DNA from: Aminobacter niigataensis
Lineage (GTDB): Bacteria; Pseudomonadota; Alphaproteobacteria; Rhizobiales; Rhizobiaceae
Length of the DNA: 64,000 nt
Assembly (NCBI RefSeq): GCF_014200015.1
Contig: NZ_JACHOT010000002.1
Coordinates: 434,001-498,000 of the forward strand
Direction: 5' to 3'
Both the position numbers and the translations under genes were made by a program. This document shows, in pieces, positions 20,685-29,621 of this stretch. How positions within the stretch are numbered: the first letter of the stretch is position 1; each line of letters starts with the position of its first letter. Below the pieces are notes generated by a model that saw only the letters and a program-made list of their open reading frames with translations, did not search any database and had not been told where the DNA came from.

Positions 20685-20909
20685 ATGAAACTGATTGTGG
20701 ATGTGCGCTGGGATGACGAAGCCTCGGTCTGGTACGCGATTTCGCGTGGTCATACCGGGCTGGCTACAGAGAGCGAATCCCTCGACGGCTTGCGCGAGCG
20801 GATACTGGCGGTTCTGCCTGATTTATTTGAATTGCCGCTGACGCAAATCGACGTGGAACTTGTCGTCCACGACATCTCCGCAAAGCCCAACCCGATTGCC
20901 GCTGAATAG
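20685..20909 (+). CDS. hicB: HicB-like antitoxin (DUF1902 type)
   Basis: 74 residues. A single partial-RNase-H-fold HicB domain: MKLIVDVRWDDEASVWYAIS, then GLATESESLDGLRERI, as in DUF1902 antitoxins. It lacks the C-terminal DNA-binding extension seen in longer HicB proteins, so autoregulation may need another factor. GGAGA precedes the ATG. The HicA-family toxin gene starts 71 bp downstream on the same strand; antitoxin first is the less usual order for hicAB loci. Confidence 0.85.
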   Translation: MKLIVDVRWDDEASVWYAISRGHTGLATESESLDGLRERILAVLPDLFELPLTQIDVELVVHDISAKPNPIAAE

Positions 20910-20980
20910 ACCTGAAAAATCTACACCCAAGCAGCCAAGCTTACACTGGCCCCTGACCCACGGTGACCGGCGACAGATTG

Positions 20981-21175
20981 ATGCAGAATTTTGCCAAGCC
21001 TCTGAAGAAGCTGCTCACTGAAGCCGGGTGGCAATTGCTGAGGCAAGGCAAAGGCGATCACGAAGTCTGGCACAACCCGGCTACCGGGCAAAAAGTAACA
21101 GTAGTGACCTTCCTGAAGTCGCGCCATCTCGCGAATGCCATTCTGAAAGATGCCGGGCTGCCGAAAACGTTCTAA
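20981..21175 (+). CDS. hicA: HicA-family mRNA interferase toxin
   Basis: 64 residues from ATG 20981; a GTG at 20963 would add six. The dsRBD-like HicA fold is indicated by LLTEAGWQLLRQGKGDHEVWHNPATGQKVTVV, with the catalytic His in GKGDHEVW, and by a C-terminal helix NAILKDAGL. HicA toxins cleave mRNA until neutralised by HicB. No strong ribosome site is evident before either start, which fits lower expression than the antitoxin. It converges on the EamA gene, with stops 17 bp apart. Confidence 0.87.
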   Translation: MQNFAKPLKKLLTEAGWQLLRQGKGDHEVWHNPATGQKVTVVTFLKSRHLANAILKDAGLPKTF

Positions 21176-21192
21176 GCGCTTTCCGAGCCACT

Positions 21193-22116
21193 TCAGTCAG
21201 GCACGTATCTCGGCTCCTCCTGCTCCCTGGCAGCCATCTTGCGTCCGCTGTGCTCGGCCAGCCAGATGCCGCCGAACACCAGGGCGATGGCCAGCGCATG
21301 GTAGAGCTGGAAATCCTCGCCGAGGATCAGGACCGAGAGCAGCGTCCCGAAGATAGGGACCATATTGATGAACAAGCCGGCCCGATTGGCGCCGATGAGT
21401 TCGACACCGCGGATGTAGAACATCTGCGCCATGATCGACGGGAATACCACGACATAGGCGGTCAGCGCCCAGCCATAGAGATCGGGCGCAATCACCCGAT
21501 CGGTGGCGATCTCCCACGCCGTGAACGGGATCGAGGTGACGAAGGCCGACGCCGCCAGCATGATCATCAGGCTTTGCCAGTGGATGTCGGGCTTGAAGCG
21601 AAGCGCCACCGTATAGGCGCTGTAGACGAGCACAGCGACCAGCATCAGGGCGTCGCCGAAATTCAGGTCCAGCACCACCAGGTTCGAGAGGTTGCCATGG
21701 CTCGCCGTCAGCGCGACGCCAAGCAGCGAAAGCAGGAAGCCGAGGATCTGGCCGGGAGCGACGCGCATCCGGAACAGCAGGAAGTTGGCGGCGAAGATCA
21801 GCATCGGCATGCCCGCCTGCTCGATGCTGGTGTTGATCGCCGTAGTGAAATTCAGCGCGGTGTAGAGCGCTGCGTTGAACACGGTGAAGCCGAGCGCGCC
21901 CAGGCTGGCGAGCACCCAGATATGCTTGCGAACCACGGGCCAGTCGGCACGCAGCCGCGGCCAGCCGATGGCAACGAGCAGGGCGGCAGCGAAGGCCCAG
22001 CGCATGGTGGTGAACAGCATCGGCGACACGTGGCCGACCGCGAGCTTGCCCGCCACCGAGTTGCCGCCCCAGAACAGGGTTGTCAGCAACAGCAGGACAT
22101 AGGCATTTCGGAACAT
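21193..22116 (-). CDS. EamA/DMT-family transporter
   Basis: 307 residues with about ten hydrophobic segments. There are two EamA repeats, the first opening LLLLTTLFWGGNSVAGKLAVGHVSPMLFTTMRW and the second LMLVAVLVYSAYTVALR; the end is a charged tail. These drug/metabolite transporters sit in the inner membrane and export amino acids or other small metabolites; the substrate is unknown. The ATG is 196 bp from purA on the opposite strand, so it may share a divergent promoter region with it. Confidence 0.9.
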   Translation of the reverse strand: MFRNAYVLLLLTTLFWGGNSVAGKLAVGHVSPMLFTTMRWAFAAALLVAIGWPRLRADWPVVRKHIWVLASLGALGFTVFNAALYTALNFTTAINTSIEQAGMPMLIFAANFLLFRMRVAPGQILGFLLSLLGVALTASHGNLSNLVVLDLNFGDALMLVAVLVYSAYTVALRFKPDIHWQSLMIMLAASAFVTSIPFTAWEIATDRVIAPDLYGWALTAYVVVFPSIMAQMFYIRGVELIGANRAGLFINMVPIFGTLLSVLILGEDFQLYHALAIALVFGGIWLAEHSGRKMAAREQEEPRYVPD

Positions 22117-22312
22117 CCGGACGAACTTTCGCGGGCGACAGGCTATACCCCGGGCCTAAGTGGCCGATCCCGGCAAGTAAATGCCTCCAAAGGCAGAATT
22201 TGTTGTGCCTGAGGCGGCAAAGAAAGGTCGCGCTTGCAATTGCTTGGCGTTATAGAGGCCTGTCATTTTGCACTGTTCGCGGCCCGGCCCGCGATGTCGG
22301 AAGGAAAATATC

Positions 22313-23611
22313 ATGGCCAATGTGGTGGTCGTCGGTTCCCAGTGGGGCGACGAAGGCAAGGGCAAGATCGTGGACTGGCTGTCCGAGCGCGCCGATGTGG
22401 TGGTGCGGTTCCAGGGCGGGCATAACGCCGGTCACACGCTGGTGGTCGACGGCGTTGTCTACAAGCTTTCGCTCCTGCCCTCCGGCGTCGTCCGCGAGGG
22501 CAAGCTGTCGATCATCGGCAACGGCGTGGTCTTCGATCCGCACGCCTTCGTCGCGGAATTGGAGAAGATCCGCGCCCAGGGCGTCGAGATCGGCCCCGAC
22601 CGCCTGAAAATAGCCGAAAACACTGCGCTTATCCTGTCCTTGCATCGCGAATTGGACGGCTTCCGCGAGGATGCCGCCTCCAATTCGGGCACGAAGATTG
22701 GCACGACCCGTCGCGGCATCGGCCCCGCCTACGAGGACAAGGTGGGACGCCGTGCTGTCAGGGTGATGGACTTGGCGGATTTGGACACACTGCCCCACAA
22801 GGTCGACAGGTTGCTCACGCACCACAATGCGCTGCGCCGCGGCCTCGGCCATGCGGAAGTGACGCATGACGCCATCATGGCCGAGCTGACCTCGATCGCC
22901 GACCAGATCCTGCCTTACATGGACCGCGTCTGGAAGGTACTCGACGACAAGCGCCGTGCCGGCGAACGCATCCTGTTCGAGGGCGCGCAGGGTACCCTGC
23001 TCGACATCGACCACGGCACCTATCCGTTCGTCACCTCGTCGAACACGGTTGCCGGCCAGGCAGCCGCCGGATCGGGTGTCGGCCCGGGCGCGATCAACTA
23101 TGTCCTCGGCATCACCAAGGCCTATACGACGCGCGTCGGCGAAGGCCCGTTCCCGACCGAGCAACAGAACGAGATCGGCGAATTCCTCGGCACCCGTGGC
23201 CACGAGTTCGGCGTGGTGACGGGGCGTAAGCGCCGCTGCGGCTGGTTCGACGCCGTACTCGTGCGCCAGGCGGTTGCCGTCAACGGCATCAAGGGCATCG
23301 CGCTGACCAAGCTCGACGTGCTCGACGGCCTCGACGAGATCAAGGTCTGCACCGGCTACATGCTCGACGGCGAGCTGATCGACTACCTGCCCGCGAGCCA
23401 GGGCGCGCAGGCGCGCGTCGAGCCGGTCTACGAGACGCTCGAAGGCTGGAAAGGCACCACCGCCGGCGCCCGCAGTTGGAACGCCCTGCCGGCCCAGGCG
23501 GTGAAGTACGTGCGTTATATCGAAGAGCTGATCGGCGCACCCGTGGCGATGCTTTCCACCAGCCCGGAGCGGGACGACACGATACTTGTGACCGACCCGT
23601 TTGAAGACTAG
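22313..23611 (+). CDS. purA: adenylosuccinate synthetase PurA
   Basis: 432 residues, full length. N-terminal [14 protein letters not shown] has the GTP-binding glycine loop at 12-18, with the catalytic Asp in GDEGKGK and His in [21 protein letters not shown] and [24 protein letters not shown] are diagnostic. PurA joins IMP and aspartate using GTP in AMP synthesis. AAGGAAA precedes ATG 22313; an in-frame start at 22268 lies upstream of that site. Next on the strand is an unrelated proline-rich protein, 73 bp away. Confidence 0.98.
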   Translation: MANVVVVGSQWGDEGKGKIVDWLSERADVVVRFQGGHNAGHTLVVDGVVYKLSLLPSGVVREGKLSIIGNGVVFDPHAFVAELEKIRAQGVEIGPDRLKIAENTALILSLHRELDGFREDAASNSGTKIGTTRRGIGPAYEDKVGRRAVRVMDLADLDTLPHKVDRLLTHHNALRRGLGHAEVTHDAIMAELTSIADQILPYMDRVWKVLDDKRRAGERILFEGAQGTLLDIDHGTYPFVTSSNTVAGQAAAGSGVGPGAINYVLGITKAYTTRVGEGPFPTEQQNEIGEFLGTRGHEFGVVTGRKRRCGWFDAVLVRQAVAVNGIKGIALTKLDVLDGLDEIKVCTGYMLDGELIDYLPASQGAQARVEPVYETLEGWKGTTAGARSWNALPAQAVKYVRYIEELIGAPVAMLSTSPERDDTILVTDPFED

Positions 23612-23684
23612 TTTTGGCAGCTTTCCGGCGGCGCCAGCTGCCGGACGCGGCGCGGCCCAGAAGAAAAGATAGGTCGACGAGAGA

Positions 23685-25205
23685 ATGGCAGACTTCGTAG
23701 CGGTCCTGAAGAAGACGCTGGATGGCATGGGCGACACCACGCCGGCAATGCGCGCGCGGGTATATGACAAGGCCCGCAGCACGATCGCTGCCAAGCTTGC
23801 CGCCCTCGACCCGCAGCCGCCTGCCGCCGTCGCCGAACGGCAGACGAAGTCGCTCGAGGACGCCATCGCCACCGTCGAGGCGTCGTTCACCGCAAAGCCG
23901 GTCGAAGACGACCCGCTGGCCGAGCTCGAAAACGTCTTTACTTCTATCGCCCGCAACAAGGACCAGCCGGCCTACAGCCGGCCCGCGCCCGAGCCGGAGA
24001 TTCGGCGCCCTGCGACTCCCGTTGCGCCCGTGCCGCCGTCGCCCGCAGCCGTCCCTGCGCCGACCTATGCACCGCAGGCACGTGAGCCACTGCCCGACTT
24101 CTCGCCCAGCCACGATTTCGGCAACGGGGCGCCAGAAGCGGAGGGCGACAACCGTTTCGGCGATGAGGCGCCTGAGGACGTCGATCCATTCCAGAACACC
24201 CGGCAAAGACCACGCAAGCGCGTCAGCGGCGGCCTGATTGCCGCTGCCCTTGCAGTCGTGGTGATTGGCGGTGGCGGCTATGCACTGTGGTCGAACGGCG
24301 ACGCGTTCGTCGGCTCCAGCGACGACAAGCCGGCGGCCACCGCGCCCGCGAAGGAAGCGGCGACACCCCCGCCAGCCAATGGCGGCCAGAACGCCCAGGC
24401 CCCGGCCGGTGGCGAACCGGGCAAGTTCACCCAGCGCATGACGGCGGACGGCAACGAAGTCGACCCGGGTCCGGCAAGCGGCAGCAACGGCGTCGGCGAA
24501 GGCACCTCCGTCGCCGCCTTGACCCAGCAGCCGCCAGCAGCACCGGCGACCACGCCCGAACCGGACCAGCCCGCGCCAGAGACACCGGCGACGACGCCCG
24601 CCCAGGGCACGGCTCCGACGCCGCCTGCGGCGAGCGAAAACGCACCCGTCGCCGTCGGACAGAAGGCGATCTTCTACGAAGAACGTACCAACGTAGCGCA
24701 GGGGTCGGCCGAGCCCGGTGCAGTCGTCTGGACGGTGGTGCAGGAATCTCCCGGCGGCGACCTGCCGCCCGAACCGGCGATCCGCGCCGAGGCGACGATC
24801 CCGGGCAAGGATATCCAACTGCGCATGACCATCCGCCGCAACGCCGACAAGACGCTGCCGGCGAGCCATATCCTCGAAATGATCTTCCTGACGCCTGACG
24901 GTTTCGAAGGCGGCGGCATCGAGAATATCCTGCGTGTGGCGATGAAGAGTTCCGAACAGGACGCCGGCAACTCCCTGCTCGGCATTCCGGCCAAGATTGC
25001 CGACGGCTTCTTCCTCGTCGCGCTCAACGATACCAAGGCCGAAGTCGACGCCAACCTGAACCTTCTGCGTCGCCAGAGCTGGATCGACGTGCCCGTCGTC
25101 TACAAGTCCGGTCGCCGCGCCTTGTTCACGCTGGAAAAGGGCATCCCCGGCGACAAGGTGTTCGAAGACGCGATGAAGGCCTGGCAGGCCAAGGCTGCGG
25201 GATAA
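23685..25205 (+). CDS. large proline-rich single-pass membrane protein of unknown function
   Basis: 506 residues, not a family I can name. Residues 1-80 form a helical N-terminal part (MADFVAVLKKTLDGMGDTTPAMRARVYDKARSTIAAKLAAL); 80-180 are Pro/Ala/Glu-rich. A membrane helix lies at about 184-205 (SGGLIAAALAVVVIGGGGYALW), a second Pro/Ala/Thr-rich linker runs to about 325, and a folded C-terminal domain follows (about 330-490, QKAIFYEERTNVAQGSAEPGAVVW through LMKSSEQDAGNSLLGIPAKIADGFFLVAL). The arrangement predicts a cytoplasmic N-terminus and a periplasmic C-terminus, but topology is not proven. I recall similar genes next to purA in other rhizobia. Confidence 0.8.
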   Translation: MADFVAVLKKTLDGMGDTTPAMRARVYDKARSTIAAKLAALDPQPPAAVAERQTKSLEDAIATVEASFTAKPVEDDPLAELENVFTSIARNKDQPAYSRPAPEPEIRRPATPVAPVPPSPAAVPAPTYAPQAREPLPDFSPSHDFGNGAPEAEGDNRFGDEAPEDVDPFQNTRQRPRKRVSGGLIAAALAVVVIGGGGYALWSNGDAFVGSSDDKPAATAPAKEAATPPPANGGQNAQAPAGGEPGKFTQRMTADGNEVDPGPASGSNGVGEGTSVAALTQQPPAAPATTPEPDQPAPETPATTPAQGTAPTPPAASENAPVAVGQKAIFYEERTNVAQGSAEPGAVVWTVVQESPGGDLPPEPAIRAEATIPGKDIQLRMTIRRNADKTLPASHILEMIFLTPDGFEGGGIENILRVAMKSSEQDAGNSLLGIPAKIADGFFLVALNDTKAEVDANLNLLRRQSWIDVPVVYKSGRRALFTLEKGIPGDKVFEDAMKAWQAKAAG

Positions 25206-25232
25206 GGCCGGCGCACCGTAGCGTGCGCATAA

Positions 25233-25260
25233 TTCTGACGCGGGCCGTCCCGCGTCAGAA
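25233..25260. terminator. 12-bp perfect hairpin between convergent genes
   Basis: TTCTGACGCGGG (25233-25244) pairs with 25249-25260 across a CCGT loop. It overlaps the stop of the minus-strand ccdB and follows the plus-strand proline-rich gene. There is no good T run, so it may work as a transcript-stabilising stem or a weak bidirectional terminator. Confidence 0.65.
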
Positions 25261-25554
25261 GCCCTGGAACAGCATATCGAGGGCGTCGGTAATTTTGTCG
25301 TGTTGTTTCGATAGATTTTCAACTGCCGCAGGCAACTCGGAAGCCATCACGGCCGATATGAATTGCGTCACCATGACGTAGTCCTTGCCGCCAATCGCGA
25401 ATATCGGATTCAATCTGTGCGCCGGCTTGGGCGCTATGTTCGGCGGCAAGATTGGAACCACCACGCGGGTGTTTAAGTGCCGGAGTAGATCGGCCTGAAC
25501 ATCGAGAAAATAAACGTCGGCGTCTGCATTACGATACAGATCGAAGCGCGCCAT
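25255..25554 (-). CDS. ccdB: CcdB-family toxin
   Basis: 99 residues, the usual CcdB length. It begins ARFDLYRNADADVYFLDVQADLLRHLNTRVVVPILPP, typical of CcdB, and ends ...ITDALDMLFQGF, as the gyrase-poisoning C-terminus does (a bulky residue, Gly, Phe; the classical Trp-Gly-Ile is here Gln-Gly-Phe). CcdB proteins trap DNA gyrase. Whether this variant still does is uncertain because of the altered last three residues. The ATG overlaps the ccdA stop by one base. Confidence 0.9.
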   Translation of the reverse strand: MARFDLYRNADADVYFLDVQADLLRHLNTRVVVPILPPNIAPKPAHRLNPIFAIGGKDYVMVTQFISAVMASELPAAVENLSKQHDKITDALDMLFQGF

Positions 25555-25796
25555 CAGAACATCCGGTACTTGGCTAACGGCAATCCGTTACGTTCCACAT
25601 ACTCGTTCGAGCTTTCGATGGCTTCCCTGTTTTCCTCCAGCCACTGGCGCGATTTCTCCTCGGAAATCGCTTTCGCCAGTCCAGCTTCGGCGGCTTGGGA
25701 CATATTGATACCAAGCGCCTTGGCCTCCTCGACCAGTCTAGAATCGAGGGACACATTCGTTGGTTTGCGCGTAGGTTTGGCTGCCTTTTGAAGCAT
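25554..25796 (-). CDS. ccdA: CcdA-family antitoxin
   Basis: 80 residues. An N-terminal ribbon-helix-helix (KPTNVSLDSRLVEEAKALGINMSQAAEAGL) would bind the operator; a C-terminal segment, KSRQWLEENREAIESSNEYVERNGLPL, is the CcdB-binding tail that matches the CcdA family. The RHH domain probably represses its own promoter; a 16-bp palindrome sits immediately upstream. Translation is coupled to ccdB through TGATG. Confidence 0.92.
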   Translation of the reverse strand: MLQKAAKPTRKPTNVSLDSRLVEEAKALGINMSQAAEAGLAKAISEEKSRQWLEENREAIESSNEYVERNGLPLAKYRMF

Positions 25797-25801
25797 GAGA
25801 A

Positions 25802-25846
25802 TCTCCGTCGGTCATGCACATACAATATGCGCATGACCGACGGAGA
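25802..25846 (-). promoter_or_regulatory. 16-bp inverted repeat, likely ccdAB operator
   Basis: Perfect arms TCTCCGTCGGTCATGC (25802-25817) and their complement (25831-25846) flank a 13-bp AT-rich spacer. The site ends 6 bp before the ccdA ATG, and the arm carries the GGAGA ribosome site. The spacer could hold a -10 (TATTGT on the minus strand). It also lies just after the stop of the upstream uup gene. Confidence 0.65.
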
Positions 25847-25858
25847 GCAAGAATCGGA

Positions 25859-27673
25859 CTAACCTTCGAGTTCCTCGCGCAGCATCTCCAACTCCAGCCA
25901 TTCTTCCTCAAGCCCTGCCAGCGTCACCCGTTCCTTGTCGAGGGCGGCGATGGTCTTCTGGAAGCCATGGGGATCGCGCTCGTAGAAGGCCGGATCGGCA
26001 ATCTGGTTTTCCAGCCGCGAGATCGAAGCGGTCACCGCTTCCATCTTCTTGGGCAGGCTTTCGAGAGCGAATTTCTGCTTGAAGGACAGCTTCTTGGCCG
26101 CAGCCTTGGGTGCGTCGGGTTCGCTGCGCGACGCGCTCGACGTCTCGGCATTCGCCTTGCGCGACTTGCGGTCATCGAGCTTGGTGCCGCCGCGCTGGGC
26201 CAGCATGTCGGAATAGCCGCCGGCATATTCGACCCATTTGCCATCGTTGTCGGGTGCAATGATGCTGGTTACCGTGCGGTCGAGGAAGTCACGGTCGTGG
26301 CTGACCAGGATGACGGTGCCGGCGAAACCGGCGACCAGCTCCTGCAGCAGTTCCAGCGTCTCCATATCGAGATCGTTGGTCGGTTCGTCGAGCACCAGCA
26401 AATTGGCCGGGCGCGCCAGAACGCGTGCCAGGATCAGCCGGGCGCGCTCGCCGCCCGAGAGTTCACGCACCGGCGTGCGTGCCTGCTCGGGCTTGAACAG
26501 GAAGTCCTTCATGTAGGACACGACGTGGCGCTGCTCGCCGTTGATGACGAGGTTCTCGCCGCGACCGTCGGTCAGGTAACTGGTCAGGGTTTCGTTCGGG
26601 TCGACCGCCTCGCGCTTCTGGTCGAGCGTGGCGATCTCCAGGTTGACGCCGAGCCGCACGTTGCCCGCATCGGGCTCCAGCTCGCCGGTCAGCATCTTGA
26701 GCAGCGTCGTCTTACCGGCACCGTTGGGACCGACGAGGCCGATGCGGTCACCACGCTGGATGCGGGTCGAGAAGCCCTTCACCACCGTCAGGTCGCCGAA
26801 GCTCTTTTCGATGTTCTTGGCCTCGATGACCAGCTTGCCGGATTCTGCGGCATCGCTGGCGACCATCGTCGCCACCCCTTCGGCTCCGCGATGGCCACGG
26901 AATTTCTGGCGCATTGTCTGCAGTTCGCCGAGGCGGCGCATGTTGCGCTTGCGCCGCGCCGTCACGCCGTAGCGCAGCCAATGCTCTTCGCGCACGATTT
27001 GGCGGCCGAGCTTGTGCTGGTCGCGCTCCTCTTCCTCGAGGATCTGGTCGCGCCATTCCTCGAAGTGGGCAAAGCCACGGTCGAGCCGGCGCGTCTGGCC
27101 GCGGTCGAGCCAGACGGTGTTGCGGCTGACGCGTTCGAGGAAGCGGCGATCATGCGAAATCAGGATCAGCGCCGAGGAGGTCCGGATAAGCTCCTCTTCC
27201 AGCCACTCGATGACGGAGAGGTCGAGATGGTTGGTCGGCTCGTCGAGCAAAAGGATGTCCGGCTCGGGCGCCATGACGCGGGCAAGCGCTGCACGGCGTG
27301 CCTCGCCGCCGGACAGGTCGCCGGGCCGCTCCTCGCCGGTGAGGCCGAGGTGATCGAGCAGGTAGGTGGCGCGATGCGCGTCGTCGGCCGGCCCGAGGCC
27401 AGACTCGACATAGGCGCGTACGCTGGCAAAGCCGTCCATGTCGGGCGCCTGCGGCAGATAGCGGATCGTCGCCGAGGGCTGGCGGAAGACCTCGCCGTCC
27501 GTCGGCTCCACCATGCCGGCAGCGATCTTGAGCAGCGTCGACTTGCCGGAACCGTTGCGGCCGACAAGCGCGATCTTGTCGCCGGTCGAGGCCGACAGGG
27601 CCGCGCCGTCGAGCAGCGGCACGCCGCCAAAGGTCAGGCGAATGCCATCGAGATTGAGAAGCGGAGGGGCCAT
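25859..27673 (-). CDS. uup: ABC-F ATPase (Uup/EttA type)
   Basis: 604 residues with two ABC cassettes and no membrane segment. Cassette 1: Walker A GRNGSGKST (38-46), signature LSGGEARRAALAR, Walker B DILLLDEPTNHLD. Cassette 2: Walker A GPNGAGKTT, signature LSGGERARLILARVLARP, Walker B LLVLDEPTNDLD. A charged linker (EEWRDQILEEEERDQHKLGRQIVREEH, typical of ABC-F) joins them. A C-terminal coiled-coil (about 535-604, LEELEEEWLELEMLREELEG style) matches Uup. ABC-F proteins act on ribosomes or, for Uup, on branched DNA. It lies 3 bp after thiN in an apparent operon. Confidence 0.93.
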   Translation of the reverse strand: MAPPLLNLDGIRLTFGGVPLLDGAALSASTGDKIALVGRNGSGKSTLLKIAAGMVEPTDGEVFRQPSATIRYLPQAPDMDGFASVRAYVESGLGPADDAHRATYLLDHLGLTGEERPGDLSGGEARRAALARVMAPEPDILLLDEPTNHLDLSVIEWLEEELIRTSSALILISHDRRFLERVSRNTVWLDRGQTRRLDRGFAHFEEWRDQILEEEERDQHKLGRQIVREEHWLRYGVTARRKRNMRRLGELQTMRQKFRGHRGAEGVATMVASDAAESGKLVIEAKNIEKSFGDLTVVKGFSTRIQRGDRIGLVGPNGAGKTTLLKMLTGELEPDAGNVRLGVNLEIATLDQKREAVDPNETLTSYLTDGRGENLVINGEQRHVVSYMKDFLFKPEQARTPVRELSGGERARLILARVLARPANLLVLDEPTNDLDMETLELLQELVAGFAGTVILVSHDRDFLDRTVTSIIAPDNDGKWVEYAGGYSDMLAQRGGTKLDDRKSRKANAETSSASRSEPDAPKAAAKKLSFKQKFALESLPKKMEAVTASISRLENQIADPAFYERDPHGFQKTIAALDKERVTLAGLEEEWLELEMLREELEG

Positions 27674-27676
27674 GTT

Positions 27677-28321
27677 TCAGAAATCCGAGGCAGGAAAGGG
27701 ATGGGCAAGGAGCAGCGCACGGCCACTGCCTAGCGAGACGCGCAAACTGCCGCGCACTTCGTTGGAAAGCGTCAGCGACGAGCCGAAAGGCACCTGGACG
27801 CTGTCGAGCGGCCATTTGGCACCCTCTTCGGTCAGCCCGGAAAGCTCGGAGAAGGCGAGCACCGAAAACAGCGTGCCGTCTTCATAGTCGAAGCCGGAAG
27901 TGCCGGGCAAAAGCGGATGTGCCTCCTGGCGGCCGCTGGTCAACAGAACCTCCGTGCCTGCTTCGGCAAGGCGCAGCGCCAGCGCGAGATGAAGAAAGGC
28001 GTGGTCGGCCCGCGCCCCGCCAAAGGCACCGACCAGCACCAGCGACGTCGCCCCGCGGGCGAGCGCAGCCGCGATCGCCAGTTCGCCATCGGTCTTGTCC
28101 TTGTCGGAGGGAAATATCTCGCGCGGCAAGGAAGCGAAGCTCGGGTCGATCTCGGCGGGCGCCGAGTCGAAGTCGCCGAGCCAGAGTTCCGGCAGCAGGC
28201 CGAGCGTTGCGGCATGACGGATACCGGAATCGGCCGCGATGACGCGGCTGCCCGCGACCTGACGGCCGAGGCGCGGCGTGCGGAGGAGCTCGCCGCCGAG
28301 AAGTAGGGTGAACCGGGTCAT
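27677..28321 (-). CDS. thiN: thiamine pyrophosphokinase
   Basis: 214 residues from MTRFTLLLGGELL. ADSGIRHA (about 28-35), LPELWLGDFDSA and SDKDKTDGELAI are the substrate and Mg-binding motifs of thiamine pyrophosphokinases (GDFDS and the KTD box). LVGAFGGARADH follows. The enzyme converts thiamine and ATP to TPP. The first 21 residues of a longer frame lack conservation, so ATG 28321 is used. The divergent TPP riboswitch and thiBPQ thiamine importer start about 110 bp away, making a thiamine-salvage locus: import on plus, phosphorylation on minus. Confidence 0.93.
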   Translation of the reverse strand: MTRFTLLLGGELLRTPRLGRQVAGSRVIAADSGIRHAATLGLLPELWLGDFDSAPAEIDPSFASLPREIFPSDKDKTDGELAIAAALARGATSLVLVGAFGGARADHAFLHLALALRLAEAGTEVLLTSGRQEAHPLLPGTSGFDYEDGTLFSVLAFSELSGLTEEGAKWPLDSVQVPFGSSLTLSNEVRGSLRVSLGSGRALLLAHPFPASDF

Positions 28322-28430
28322 GGCAAGCGCATTACCAGCCCGGCAGCCGAAACGGAAGGCCGCGAGGCGGCGTGTGGCCGGCAAACTACTGCTTGCGCGG
28401 CCTTCCGCGCGGCTCTATTTGTGGGACCGC

Positions 28431-28534
28431 TCTAACGGGGTGCCTGTCGCGCGCAAGCGGGCCGGCTGAGAGGCATGGAGAGATCCGGCCAACCCGCTGA
28501 ACCTGATCCGGTTTGTACCGGCGGAGGGATTAGA
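28431..28534 (+). ncRNA. TPP (thiamine pyrophosphate) riboswitch
   Basis: The canonical THI element is present: TCTAA (P1) GGGGTGCC, GGCTGAGAGG near 28463, AACCCGCTGAACCTGATCCGG (28491-28511, interrupted core), TTTGTACCGGCGGAGGG and the closing TTAGA (28530-28534) that pairs with TCTAA. It is 57 bp upstream of thiB. Binding of TPP is expected to repress thiBPQ. Confidence 0.97.
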
Positions 28535-28590
28535 TGCTTCGGACGCCCGGCGCTTCAAATTCCCTTTCAACACCAATGAAGGAGGCGCCG

Positions 28591-29595
28591 ATGCGCTCGC
28601 CCGTTCTATCCCTGACTTCCGCCCTGGCGCTCGCCGCTATTGCCTTCCCGGCCGCTGCCGAAGGCAAGCTCACGGTCTACACCTATGAAAGCTTTACCGC
28701 CGAGTGGGGCCCCGGCCCGCAGGTCAAGAAGGCGTTCGAGGCCGAATGCGCCTGCGAGGTCGATTTCGTCTCGGTGGCCGACGGCGTCGCCCTGCTCAAC
28801 CGCGTCAAGCTCGAAGGTGCGGCCACCAAGGCCGACATCGTGCTCGGTCTCGACACCAACCTGACGGCCGAAGCCAAGGCGACCGGCCTGTTTGCGCCGC
28901 ACGGTTCGGCGGGCGAAAACGTCAAGGTTCCGGGCGACTGGAAGGACGACACCTTCGTGCCTTACGACTACAGCTATTTCGCGGTCGTCTATGACACCGA
29001 GAAGCTGAAGACGCCGCCGAAAAGCCTGAAGGAACTGGTCGAAGGCGACCCTGAGCAGAAGATCGCCATCCAGGACCCCCGCACTTCGACGCCCGGCCTC
29101 GGCCTGCTCTTGTGGGTCAAGTCGGTCTATGGCGACAAGGCGCCGGAAGCCTGGGCCAAGCTCAAGGGCCGCGTGCTGACCGTCACGCCGGGTTGGAGCG
29201 AGGCCTATGGCCTGTTCACCAAGGGCGAAGCGCCAATGGTGCTGTCCTACACCACCTCGCCCGCCTACCACATGGTCGCGGACAAGTCCGAGCGCTACCA
29301 GGCAGCGCCCTTCGAGGAAGGCCACTATTTGCAGATCGAAGTCGCCGGCATCACCACAACTGGCGCCAACAACCCGCTGGCCGAGAAGTTCATGGCCTTC
29401 ATGACCGGCCCCGGCTTCCAGGACGTCATCCCCGAGACCAACTGGATGCTGCCCGCCGGCAAGACCGACAAGCCGCTCAACCCGGCCTTCGACAGGCTGG
29501 TCAAGCCGGCCAAGACGCTGATCTTCAGTGCCGATGAAGTCGCCGCCAACCGCAAGGCATGGGTCGACGAGTGGCTTGGCGTCATGAGCAAGTAG
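28591..29595 (+). CDS. thiB: thiamine/TPP-binding periplasmic protein ThiB
   Basis: 334 residues. The signal peptide ends FPAAAEG at about 20. The mature protein begins [28 protein letters not shown], the ThiB signature. [27 protein letters not shown] and [29 protein letters not shown] are conserved ligand and hinge segments. It delivers thiamine, TMP or TPP to ThiPQ. ATG 28591 is set by GAAGGAGG just upstream; a longer frame would run into the riboswitch. The thiP gene follows after a 249-bp gap holding an inverted repeat. Confidence 0.96.
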   Translation: MRSPVLSLTSALALAAIAFPAAAEGKLTVYTYESFTAEWGPGPQVKKAFEAECACEVDFVSVADGVALLNRVKLEGAATKADIVLGLDTNLTAEAKATGLFAPHGSAGENVKVPGDWKDDTFVPYDYSYFAVVYDTEKLKTPPKSLKELVEGDPEQKIAIQDPRTSTPGLGLLLWVKSVYGDKAPEAWAKLKGRVLTVTPGWSEAYGLFTKGEAPMVLSYTTSPAYHMVADKSERYQAAPFEEGHYLQIEVAGITTTGANNPLAEKFMAFMTGPGFQDVIPETNWMLPAGKTDKPLNPAFDRLVKPAKTLIFSADEVAANRKAWVDEWLGVMSK

Positions 29596-29621
29596 GCACG
29601 AAAGGCTCCAGCGTGAACGCC

